NCBI GenBank assembly: GCA_029339505.1
Contig: JAQISU010000210.1
Span: 12,121,001 to 12,185,000, forward strand
DNA: 64,000 bases
Reading direction: 5' to 3'
From: Unio delphinus
Taxonomy: Eukaryota; Mollusca; Bivalvia; Unionida; Unionidae
Of the stretch, positions 53,847-64,000 are shown one piece after another. The translations under genes were made by a program, and so were the position numbers. The notes beneath the pieces were generated by a model. That model made no database searches, was not told where the DNA came from, and was given only the letters and a program-made list of their open reading frames with translations. Each line of letters starts with the position of its first letter. Position 1 is the stretch's first letter.

Positions 53847-54392
53847 AAGTGAAATCATCTTCCTTTTCAACCAGTTCTGTTTGGCACATACTCTGTACCA
53901 AAGTTTCTGTTTGTACGTCCAAATTCCACGTGCATTTTGCGATAATATATTTAACGCTGCCTATATTGTGTTTATTTTTAATTGTGCCCTCAGGGCCATG
54001 TTTCTTAACATAACTGCACGTGCTGATTTCCGTTCTCGCAATGCTTTAGATTGTTGTACGCAGTGATTTGGTGGTAGATTGTTGGTCCAAGCCATTTTCC
54101 GCAGCATTCATCGTGTTCATGTGAGTAATGCTTTGTGTATCTGGTATGGTTGTATTGTTGTTGCCATTGTTATTGTTGTTATTGTTATTAGCTGTTACTA
54201 CTGTTTTATTTGTTGACCCGCCGTAGTTTTGAGGGCGCTGACTTCTACACTAGCTTCTGCATGAAAGGTGATGAAGAGTTGATATGTGAACCACGCCCCG
54301 CAATTTCTCAATACTTTTCTCATCGTTTATAAAAATCATTCTTTCAATGCTACCGTTAAGTCCCACTGAAGACAATGTACTTCCTATGCATT

Positions 54393-54497
54393 AACATGTA
54401 TTTTGTTTTCCTATGCATTAACATGTATTTTGTTTTCCTATGCATTAACATGTATTTTGTTTTCCTATGCATTAACATGTATTTTGTTTTCCTATGG
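54393..54497. repeat. 27-bp tandem repeat, four copies
   Basis: Perfect copies of ATTAACATGTATTTTGTTTT plus CCTATGC. Confidence 0.9.
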
Positions 54498-54689
54498 TCA
54501 TATTGGAGGAGCACTTATTCTCCTTATATCAGCATCGATAAAGTTAATATTGTATAACTTAAGAGTAACGTACCTTGAAACCGGTTATTATCATTAAATG
54601 TTACTTGAGCAGTTTAGAAATCAGGAAGACATTTTCCTGCTTTATACGTTTTAGATTAGAGCAATAAATTATGTAGATAAGAAACTAAT

Positions 54690-57107
54690 ATAGCGTATAA
54701 GTTTCAAACGAATTAATCCATTTTATGTCGTAATAGAGAGACATAACGTGTTATAACGAATTAATCCATTTTATGTCGTAATAGAGAGACATAACGTGTT
54801 ATAACGAATTAATTCATTTTATGTCGTAATAGAGAGACATAACGTGCTATAACGAATTAATCCATTTTATGTCGTAATAGAGAGACATAACGTGTTATAA
54901 CGAATTAATCCATTTTATATCGTAATAGAGAGACATAACGTGTTATAACGAATTAATCCATTTTATGTCGTAATAGAGAGACATAACGTGTTATAACGAA
55001 TTAATCCATTTTATGTCGTAATAGAGAGACATAACGTGTTATAACGAATAAATCCATTATATGTCGTAATAGAGAGACATAACGTGTTATAACGAATAAA
55101 TCCATTTTATGTCGTAATAGAGAGACATAACGTGTTATAACGAATTAATCCATTTTATGTCGTAATTGAGAGACATAACGTGTTATAACGAATTAATCCA
55201 TTTTATGTTGCCGTAATTGAGAGACATATCGTGTTATAACGAATTAATCCATTTTTTGTCGTAATAGAGAGACATAACGTGTTATAACGAATTAATCCAT
55301 TTTATGTCGTAATAGAGAGACATAACGTGTTATAACGAATTAATCCATTTTATGTCGTAATTGAGAGACATAGCGTGTTATAACGAATAAATCCATTTTA
55401 TGTCGTAATAGAGACATAACGTGTTATAACGAATAAATCCATTTTATGTTGTCGTAATAGAGACATAACGTGTTATAACGAATTAATCCATTTTACGTTG
55501 TTGTAATTGAGAGACATAACGTGTTAGAGCGAATAAATCCATTTTATGTCGTAATTGAGAGACATAACGTGTTATAACGAATTAATCTATTTTATGTCGT
55601 AATTGAGAGACATAACGTGTTATAACGAGTTAATACATTTTATGTTGTCGTAATTGAGAGACATAACGTGTTATAACGAATTAATCATTTTTCTGTTGTC
55701 GTATTTGAGAGACATAACGTGTTATAACGAATTAATCCATTTTATGTCGTAATTGAGAGACATAACGTGTTATAACGAATTAATCCATTTTATGTTGTCG
55801 TAATTGAGAGACATAACGTGTTATAACCAATTAATCCATTTTATGTCGTAATTGAGAGACATAACGTGTTATAAAGAATTAATCCATTTTATGTCGTAAT
55901 AGAGAGACATAACGTGTTATAACGAATTAATCCACTTTATGTCGTAATTGAGAGACATAACGTGTTATAACGAATTAATACATTTTATGTTGTCGTAATT
56001 GAGAGACATAACGTGTTATAGCGAATTAATCCATTTTATGTCGTAATTGAGAGACATAACGTGTTATAACGAATTAATCCATTTTATGTCGTAATTGAGA
56101 GACATAACGTGTTATAACGAATTAATACATTTTATGTTGTCGTAATTGAGAGACATAACGTGTTATAACGAATTAAGCCATTTTATGTCGTTATTGAGAG
56201 ACATAACGTGTTATAAAGAATTAATCCATTTTATGTTGTCGTAATTGAGAGAAATAACGTGTTATAACGAATTAATCCATTTTATGTTGTCGTAATTGAG
56301 AGATATAACGTGTTATAACGAATTAACCCATTTTATGTTGTCGTAATTGAGAGATGTAACGTGTTATAACGAATTAATCCATTTTATGTCGTAATTGAGA
56401 GACAACGTGTTATAACGAATTAATACATTTTATGTTGTCGTAATTGAGAGACATAACGTGTTATAACGAATTAAGCCATTTTATGTCGTTATTGAGAGAC
56501 ATAACGTGTTATAAAGAATTAATCCATTTTATGTCGTAATAGAGAGACATAACGTATTATAAAGAATTAATCCATTTTATGTTGTCGTAATTGAGAGACA
56601 TAACGTGTTATAACGAATTAATCCATTTTATGTTGTCGTAATTGAGAGATATAACGTGTTATAACGAATTAACCCATTTTATGTTGTCGTAATTGAGAGA
56701 TGTAACGTGTTATAACGAATGAATCCAGTTTATGTCGTAATTGAGAGACATAACGTCTTATAACGAATTAATCCATTTTATGTTGTCGTAATTGAGACAT
56801 AACGTGTTATAACGAATTAATCCATTTTATGTTGTCGTAATTGAGAGACATAACGTGTTATAACCAATTAATCCATTTTATGTAGTAATTGAAAGACATA
56901 ACTTGTTATAACGAATTAATCCATTTTATGTCGTAATTGAGGGACATAACGTGTTATAACGAATTAATCCATTTAATGTTGTCGTAATTGAGAGACATAA
57001 CGTGTTATAAGGAATAAATCCATTTTATGTCGTAATAGAGAGACATAACGAGTTATAACGAATTAATCCATTTTATGTTGTCGTAATTGAGAGACATAAC
57101 GTGTTTG
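54690..57107. repeat. 48/51-bp satellite with hairpin units, about 50 copies
   Basis: The unit is CGAATTAATCCATTTTATGT, CGTAATAGAGAGACATAACG, TGTTATAA. The left part has GTAATAGAGAG and 48-bp units. Further right, GTAATTGAGAG and 51-bp units (TGTTGTCG) mix in. Each unit contains inverted TTATGTC ... GACATAA arms around a 10-bp loop, and a perfect palindrome GTTATAAC. Confidence 0.9.
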
Positions 57108-58379
57108 TTTTAGTACAATGGATCTAAAAAAATACATATCCTTGGCAAACTTGACAGCACAATATTATTATGATTTGAGTAAGAAAATAAAGATCTGTCT
57201 CACACTTATATGAGACACAACCAGCATATATACATTAGGCTCGTGACGTTTAACACAAAACACTTTTTTGTACCTTTTCATCTCATACGGGAATTTAGCA
57301 GAAAAATATCGTCATCAATAACTATTTTGTGATTCAATATAAACTTCAACATCAATTACCAAGGTGTTCCCGGATTCAATATAAACATCGAAATTAATTA
57401 TCTGGGCTTTTAAGGATTTAATCAGAACTTTGAGATCAATTACAGACGTATTTCGGGATTTAATATAAACTTTAATAAATTTATTTGTAAATATTAAAAT
57501 CATAATGAAAATTGTTTTGTGTTAAAATGCTTGATGGAAGACGAGGAAATTTGTTCATTTCAAAAACGAGACCTAGTGTTCAGAGTCTACCTGGAGAACT
57601 CCGCAAAACCTGGAACCTATCGGAGCGTATACTTGCTCTTATGGTTTATGCACTTGTTACACCGTGCATTTCTCTATCAAATTAATCTAAGGTTTCACTA
57701 GACAGTTATTTCGGCAAATTTTCGTCCGACGATGACCTATTTCAGAGCAATGATATTAATATTACATTAAAGATACAAATAAAAATTAACTAATGATTGT
57801 TTTTTTTAAAGAATCATTGTAAATTCTTTTCTGACTGAGGTATTAAAGTTATTCTTTACACAACTAGTGGCTTTTATTCTGAACCAACACTGCTACTATC
57901 CCTCTTTTTTTTACATTCATTTTATACAGGAATGAGCTATTTTGAATAATTTCCTGTGATAAGACAGCTAAAAGAATCAATATGTGCCTTATGCATAAAT
58001 AAAGTTCACTAGTAATGTAACAAGTTAGTATATTTTTCATCACTCCTCAACCATCTAGATTTTTAGATAGTTACGTCTGTAGCAGACACATGTACATAAG
58101 TAAGCCAAGTCGGCTGCTCATTTGAAGCCGAAGTTGCGCATTTGATCTCCTGTGCTAGTCTAACTGTGACAGGCAGTCACCAACAAGTCAACCCATTTAG
58201 TTAGCCTGATTCAAAGCAAATCTAAACCAAATTACAGATTTAGCTTATGTGTGAACTGAAAAATGCTAGGATTGTGATAATTAGGCTCATGCGTTCTATA
58301 TTAAATATTAGGGGATGTGTCAAAATACGAAACAATCCAGTGAAACCCAACACAATGTGTATGATTTATAATGTTCGAG
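57108..58379. other. Unassigned interval
   Basis: It holds imperfect repeats of about 50 bp near 57330-57490 (ATTCAATATAAAC..., TCAATTA). No gene is recognised. Confidence 0.45.
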
Positions 58380-58835
58380 ACCGCGTATGTTTTATAACGA
58401 TGAATGAGTCTACCAGACCACACATGTTCTATCACAATGAATTAACTTACCAGACCGTGTATGTTCTATGTTCTATCACTATAAATTAACTTACCAGACC
58501 GTGATGTTCTATCACTATGAATTAACTTACCAGACCGTGTATGTTCTATCACTATGAATTAACTTACCAGACCGTGTATGTTTTATCACGATGAATTAAC
58601 GTACCCGTCCATGTATATTTTATCACGATGAATTAACCTACCTGACCATGCATGTTCTATCACTACGAATTAACATAACAGACCGTAATGTTCTATCACT
58701 ATGAATTAACTTACCAGACCGTGATGTTCTATCACTATGAATTAACTTACCAGACCGTGATGTTCTATCAGGATGAATTAACGTACCCGTCCATGTATGT
58801 TTTATCACTATGAATTAATTTATCAAACAAGGTAT
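58380..58835. repeat. 36-38-bp minisatellite, about 12 copies
   Basis: The unit is CCAGACCGTGTATGTTCTAT plus CACTATGAATTAACTTA. Units alternate between GTGATG and GTGTATG forms. Confidence 0.85.
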
Positions 58836-61265
58836 GCTTTATCAGACGATCACGACCAAATAGGCTATCAGTCCGCATATTTGCTATTACTACCATCGAG
58901 TCTACCAGACCGTGTTTTAAGGCGTGTGTATTTTAAAACCGCCATTTAAACTATCAGGCCACGTGTGCGTTATCGATTACAGGGTGCATACAACTCACTT
59001 TCGTGTACTCGCTGTACGTAATTGTTTGCAGCTGTAGGTGTCATTTTAGCGACTTTGGTTACAGATACTTTGAAATGACATTTATTCATTTTAATTCGTG
59101 TCTTTTCCATCACAAAAAAAATTCCATTGAATATTGTTGAACAATTTGATCGCAAAATGCATAACGTCAAATTAAATGATAAATGATTTCGACATTTTTA
59201 AGCAAAGGCAAGCATGCAGGGTGACTCCGTTTCAACTGGGCTTTTCGTGCTGATGTAAGAGGGAACGCACCGGCATTTGGGAGTAAATTGTACTACAAAC
59301 TTGGCAGAGAAAGAAAGAAAAAGAGATAAAGAAAACCTAAGAAAATATCGACACAATAAAGAAAAGAAAAAAAGAAAAAAAAAAAACACCCAAAAGAACA
59401 AAAACAAAACGGCACACAATCAAACTAGAAGTAATTGTATAACTTCGTATGTTTCTTTGGTAAGGTATGTCAATTCGTTTATTTCGATTCTTACGTAACA
59501 CGTATTTCACTCATACAAATATATTCCTTAACACATGTAAAGCCAGTACAAAGAAGACGAACAATTCACTTTCGTTTTAATTAATTTTATGTAATGCTGA
59601 ATGTTCAATTCTTAAGACATGTCGTATGCAAAAGTTCAAACTGAGACTTTTGGTATAGTACTCTTTAGTCAAATTCATAGTTTAACATCCATACAGGAGA
59701 TGAATGAACATGCGCGTGACGTTATGCACACGTAATCTTATCTTGGTTCCCTCTATACTAGTAATAGTTCATTCCATTATCAACTTTCTCTACCCAGCCT
59801 AATGCCAAACTGCAGCTGTAATAGTCCATAGTGATCGATAATTTTCGTCTCGAAACGTTTGTTGTGACAATTAATTTGCAGATCAATATAAAATAACGAT
59901 CGAGTAAACGTGGTTATAACTATATTACGATTACATTTTAAATCTTTAATTTTTTTTAAAAATTTATATCAATGAATGCACTATCATAACCAATCTGACC
60001 ATAATCAGACCTTACATATCACATCAGGTCGTTATGCGTTATCGTAATCGACTGACATATTTGACGATTATGTATTATAACATGTGATTAGCACATCAGA
60101 AAATGTGTCTTCTTTATGCTTATTTAACCTATTAGACCCCAACTATTATCTGGCTCAAAGGTCATAATAAACCTTGTACGTTTTTCAATCGCGATAAAAT
60201 ACCATATCGTACCGTGCATATTTTATCACGATCAAATACCCTATCAAACTGTGTATCGCGATTAAATACCTGTGTACCGTGATCACATTCCTTATCAGTC
60301 CTTGCATGTTCTACCACGATCAAATGCCCTATCAGACAGTGCACGTGTCTTGTTTTGCTGTTGTCATCCTGATTGGCGTCGTCGGTCGTCCACTTAACGT
60401 AAATTTATGTGTAAAGGTATTTAATGTAATGAACATACCTTAATTAATATTTAATGTAATGAACCTGAAATAATTAATATCTATGTAACGAACCTGCTAT
60501 AATTAATACTTAGAGGAAAATGTTTGCAGTTAAAGTCTCCCCCCCCCCCCCCCCACACACACACAGGAGGAAGATATGTGAAATCCATATCACCAGTCCT
60601 CCCAAAGTCTGCTTATATTCGTTACAACGAATTAAATGTACAATCTATTACGAATCGCGTCTTTTAATTGGAAATAAATGCATGCGTGGGGACGTACAAT
60701 ATTTACAACTTCACATTTGTCACTTTGTTTCAGTTTGTGACATACACTACAGGAATGAAACTCTTGTGTGATAATATGGATAGGCCATTACATGTCTTTA
60801 ATCTTTAAATGTAATATCTTGTAATGAATAGGTTACTGTAGGGTAACTACCACAAAAGGGCGGTAGACTATGGCTGGAAAAGGCCAGATATTGCGTTCCT
60901 GAGCCTTATTTGCACAAGATATCTAAGTGAATTATTGGGGTATGTTGATTTTCGCAACGCCAATTACGCCTGGAGACAGAGTATCAATCGGCAGATAGGG
61001 ATCGCTAGAAAAAAGGTAAAACGCAATGTTTTAATGTTAAATCATACAGTTTATCATGTATACTGGTGCTTATATTTTATAACAGGAAGAAGCTATTTTT
61101 ACACCTTGTTATGACTCCACCCAATAAAAGTGTGTTTGCACTCGATATAGGACCTTGCCTTGACAGCTCACTGGAATATTACATGTATCTAGCACATATA
61201 ATCGCCATAAAAATACCTCATTACGTTATCTCTACCAGCCGAACTTAACACAACGAATGCGAGTA
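58836..61265. other. Gene-poor interval with degenerate repeats
   Basis: Diverged TATCAGACCG-type repeats lie at 58850-58970 and 59990-60350. A TTTAATGTAATGAAC repeat is at 60420-60510 and a poly-C/(AC)n run at 60538-60566. No convincing gene is found. Confidence 0.45.
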
Positions 61266-61279
61266 TGCTGGATTCGAAT

Positions 61280-62535
61280 TTATGCCAGTGCATCATATGG
61301 GTTTACACCGTATAACAACAGTATATAGAATTGGGGTACACCGTATACCAGAACATAAAATTGGGTTACACCATATGCCAGTACAATCAATTGAGTTACG
61401 CCGTATGCCAGTGCATACAATTGGGTTACACAATGTGCCAGTACATAAAATTAGGTTACACAGTACAACAGTACATTAAATTGGGTTACACCGTATAACA
61501 GTACATTAAATTGGGTTACACCGTGTGCCAGTTCATTAAAATTGGTTACACCGTGTACCAGTACATATAATTGGGTTACACCGTATGCCAGTACAAAAAT
61601 CGGGTTACGCCGTATGTCAGTTAATACAATTGGGTTACACAATATGCCACATAATGCCAGTACATACAATTAGATTACACCGTATACCAGTACATTCAAT
61701 TGATTTACACCGTATAGCTGTACATAAAATTGGGTTACACCATATGCCAGGACATAAAATTGGTTTACACCATATGCAAGTACATACAATTGTCTTATAC
61801 CGTATAACCATTCATCAACTTGGGTTACACTGTGTGCCAGTTCATTATATTTTGTTGCACCGTATACCAGTACATAAAAGTTGGTTAAACCGTATTCCAA
61901 TGCATACAATTGGAAACACCATATGCAGTACATAAATTAGGTTACACTCTATACCAGTACATACAATTAGGTTACATCGTATACGAGTACATAAATTGGG
62001 TTTCACCGTATACCAATACATACTATTGTGTTAGACCGGTTGTTAGTTCATAAAATTGGGCTATACCGCATATCAGTACATAAAATTGGGTTACACCGTG
62101 TGCCATTTCATTAAATTTGGTTACACCGTATACCTTTTATAAATTTGGTTACAACGTATAACCAGTACAGAAAACTGCGTTGCACCGTATGCCAGTACAT
62201 ACAGTTGGGTTACGCCGAATGTCAGTACATACTATTGGGTTACACCATATGCCAGTACATAAAATTAGGTTACACCGTATACTAGTACATAAAATTGATT
62301 CACACCGTTTAATGGTACATACTATTGGGTTACACCATATGCTAGTACATAAAATTGGGTTCGACAGTATGCTAGTTCATACAATTTGTTTACACCATAT
62401 GCCAGTACATAAAATTGGGCTATACCGTATACCATTACCTAAAATTGGGTTACACCGTATAACCGTTCATAAAATGTGGTTATACCGTATACCAGTACAT
62501 AAAATTGGGTTACATTTAAAGCTAGTGCATACAAT
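61280..62535. repeat. 30-bp minisatellite, about 41 copies
   Basis: The unit is TTGGGTTACACCGTATGCCA plus GTACATAAAA, moderately diverged. The period is a multiple of three and the ORFs read decapeptide repeats such as MPVHTIGLHR. I treat them as by-products. Confidence 0.9.
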
Positions 62536-62559
62536 ATGTCAGACTTTATGTAATTTGAT

Positions 62560-62827
62560 TGTTTGTTTGTTTGAATATTAACGGCACACCAGCACTTTTA
62601 GGCCATTAAGCGCCATACAATATGTTAGATGTTTAAAAATAAGAAATCGGCCAGCGATATAAAAAAACCATAATAATTAAATATAAAATGGTAAGATGTT
62701 GGTAACAGGAAAATATGAAGCTTTCCAATCAACGGGAGATGTAAATGGTGCATGTTGATAATAAGATGTTGTAAATAAGAGGTGGTATTTGCATTAGATA
62801 AAACTATTCTAGGTGATGGCATACAAG
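62560..62827 (-). mobile_element. Probable 3' UTR of the LINE at the right edge
   Basis: This sequence lies between the LINE stop and GTTTGTTTGTTTG near 62565. It includes GGCACACCAGCACTTTTAGG. The minus strand would end in a short CAAACAAACAAA tail, consistent with a LINE 3' end. Confidence 0.5.
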
Positions 62828-64000
62828 TTATAATTTAAAATAGAGATTTACTTCTTTCAGGAAATCTAAAATACAAGTGATAGATACAGTATCAAAAAGT
62901 TCCTTCATGTCATGTACATTATAGTACTTATCACGCGTAGGTTGCAAGTCGGAACACTCGGTCATAAAGTGCTTACCAGTGAATGGTTCATTGCAAGAGA
63001 CTCACTCTGGTGGATCTTCACCTTTTAGTATGTGGGAGTGGGTAAAGTATGTATGACCGATTCTGATTCTTGCAATGACAACCTCCTCCCTACGGATAGT
63101 TCTGTAGGAAGGAGTCCATTCTCCCAGGGTTGGTTTGATGGCATGAAGTTTGTTATTGACTGCATCATCCCATGACGCCTGTCACTTCTGACGTAGGTAA
63201 TTTTGGATTCAAGATTTAAAATTTGATGGTTCTTGGGATAGAGCCATCTTAGCAGCCCAGTCAGCTTCTTCATTACCTCTAATACCAATATGGCTAGGTA
63301 GCCAACATTATACTATATTGCAGGAGGTTCTAAGCTCCGAGTTTTTGACGAGAATATCGAGTAGTAATGGATTATCCAGTTTTCTATGGTGTAGCGACTG
63401 AAGTACTGATAACGAGTCACATAAAATAATGCTATATAAAGTGCGTTTTTGTTCAATAAATTTCAGAACAAGGTCTATTGCTCTGATTTCCGCTGAAAAT
63501 ATGGACGCATCGTTTGTCAAGCGCACTTTGGTTATGTGCTTGCCACTAACGAAGGCTGCAGCAGCCTTGTCATCAACCTTTGATCCATCAGTATAAAATT
63601 TAGTGTCATTTGTAAAATCGTTGAGAAGTTCATGATAAGAGTTCAGGAATATGGAAGGGTTTGTCCCAGATTTATACCCATCGTGTAACGTAAAAATCAT
63701 TTTGGGTTGCTTAAGTAGCCAAGGTGGTGTTTTCGAGACAAACGTTTTCTGAACTGTAGAGAGATTAATTTTGATATTGTCAATAATGGATGATGTTCTG
63801 ATGCCAAATGAAGGCATGGAATTTGGGTTATTTCCATATACAGTTCTGTATTTTGGTTGAAAAACAGCCAAAAAAGCAGGGTTGAGAGGGTTTGATCTTA
63901 ACTTCAAAGCATATTGTGCAGAAAGCATTTCTCTGCGATGCGATAAAGGTGGTTCATTCGCTTCCGCGAGAAGGCTTTCGCATGGAGATGTTTGAAATGC
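62828..64000 (-). pseudogene. LINE ORF2 C-terminal region with RNase H, running off the right edge
   Basis: Minus-strand coding continues from the window edge (SPCESLLAEANEPPLSHRRE). The RNase H domain follows: FYTDGSKVDD with the first Asp near 63592, FSAEIRAIDLVLKF, the DSLSVLQSL block near 63400 and RGNEEADWAAKMAL near 63260. After a frame change comes the terminal domain ARIRIGHTYFTHSHILKGE with a Cys/His cluster (CNEP..GKHFMTEC), ending at TAA 62828-62830. Stops at about 63185 and 63009 and at least one frameshift show decay. The architecture matches Jockey/I-type LINEs. The reverse transcriptase would lie outside the window. Confidence 0.85.

Noticed and set aside
53305..54066. Long ORFs on both strands over the 33-bp repeat
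   Set aside because: Frames on both strands are open at once, which is expected for a stop-free 33-bp unit and not for a gene.
54690..57107. CRISPR-like array
   Set aside because: Units are contiguous with no unique spacers, and the host is a eukaryote.
61282..62581. His-rich decapeptide repeat proteins
   Set aside because: By-product of a 30-bp array, with frames interrupted by single-base indels.

Overview
The window looks like AT-rich nuclear DNA of an invertebrate animal, most likely a mollusc or another lophotrochozoan. The reasons are spliced FAD-oxidase exons, tRNA-derived SINEs, decayed LINE fragments, and very many microsatellites and minisatellites. Nothing in it is bacterial. The mollusc call is an inference from general character, not from a marker gene.

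The centrepiece is a complete 15.46 kb Maverick/Polinton-like virus-type element at 19775-35238. It has near-identical 234-235 bp terminal inverted repeats (TIRs) and a 5 bp target duplication (ACATT). Its left two thirds is a minus-strand structural block. In order of coordinate this holds a minor-capsid (penton-like) candidate, a small membrane protein, a fibre-like coiled-coil protein, an adenain-type cysteine protease, a pVI/pX-like hydrophobic Gly-repeat protein, a major-capsid candidate, a second basic minor-capsid candidate and an acidic scaffold-like protein. The right third holds a small unknown ORF, a Cys-rich zinc protein, a 1157-aa replicase (PolB-like palm + SF1 helicase + HNH nuclease), a DD35E integrase, a zinc-ribbon/phospholipase A2 gene and a FtsK/HerA-type packaging ATPase. 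Several genes are broken: a frameshift in the penton-like gene, a nonsense codon in the ATPase, a stop plus a frameshift in the PLA2 gene, a frameshift in the pX-like gene and a lost protease N-terminus. This copy is therefore probably a recent but defective provirus. A second, diverged copy in the opposite orientation enters from the left edge (1-3103). It carries the fibre, membrane and penton-like genes and a distinct TIR, and its penton-like ORF is intact.

The full element sits in an intron of a minus-strand FAD-linked lactone oxidase gene (L-gulonolactone / D-arabinono-lactone oxidase family). One FAD-domain exon lies at 35333-35680, and two further exons lie at 17806-17955 and 16667-17659. 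The remaining intron sequence is largely a 26-bp satellite.

The rest is repeat-dominated. There is a decayed LINE reverse transcriptase at 3.7-4.95 kb, and a 5'-truncated LINE end at 10.17-11.08 kb inserted in a tandem segmental duplication (8.4-12.9 kb). A LINE RNase H/C-terminal region at 62.8-64.0 kb runs off the right edge. Three tRNA-derived SINEs are present. There are about a dozen minisatellites with periods of 18, 20, 25, 26, 27, 30, 33, 36-38, 38, 44, 48, 48/51 and 54 bp. Between 37 and 62 kb I recognise no host gene.
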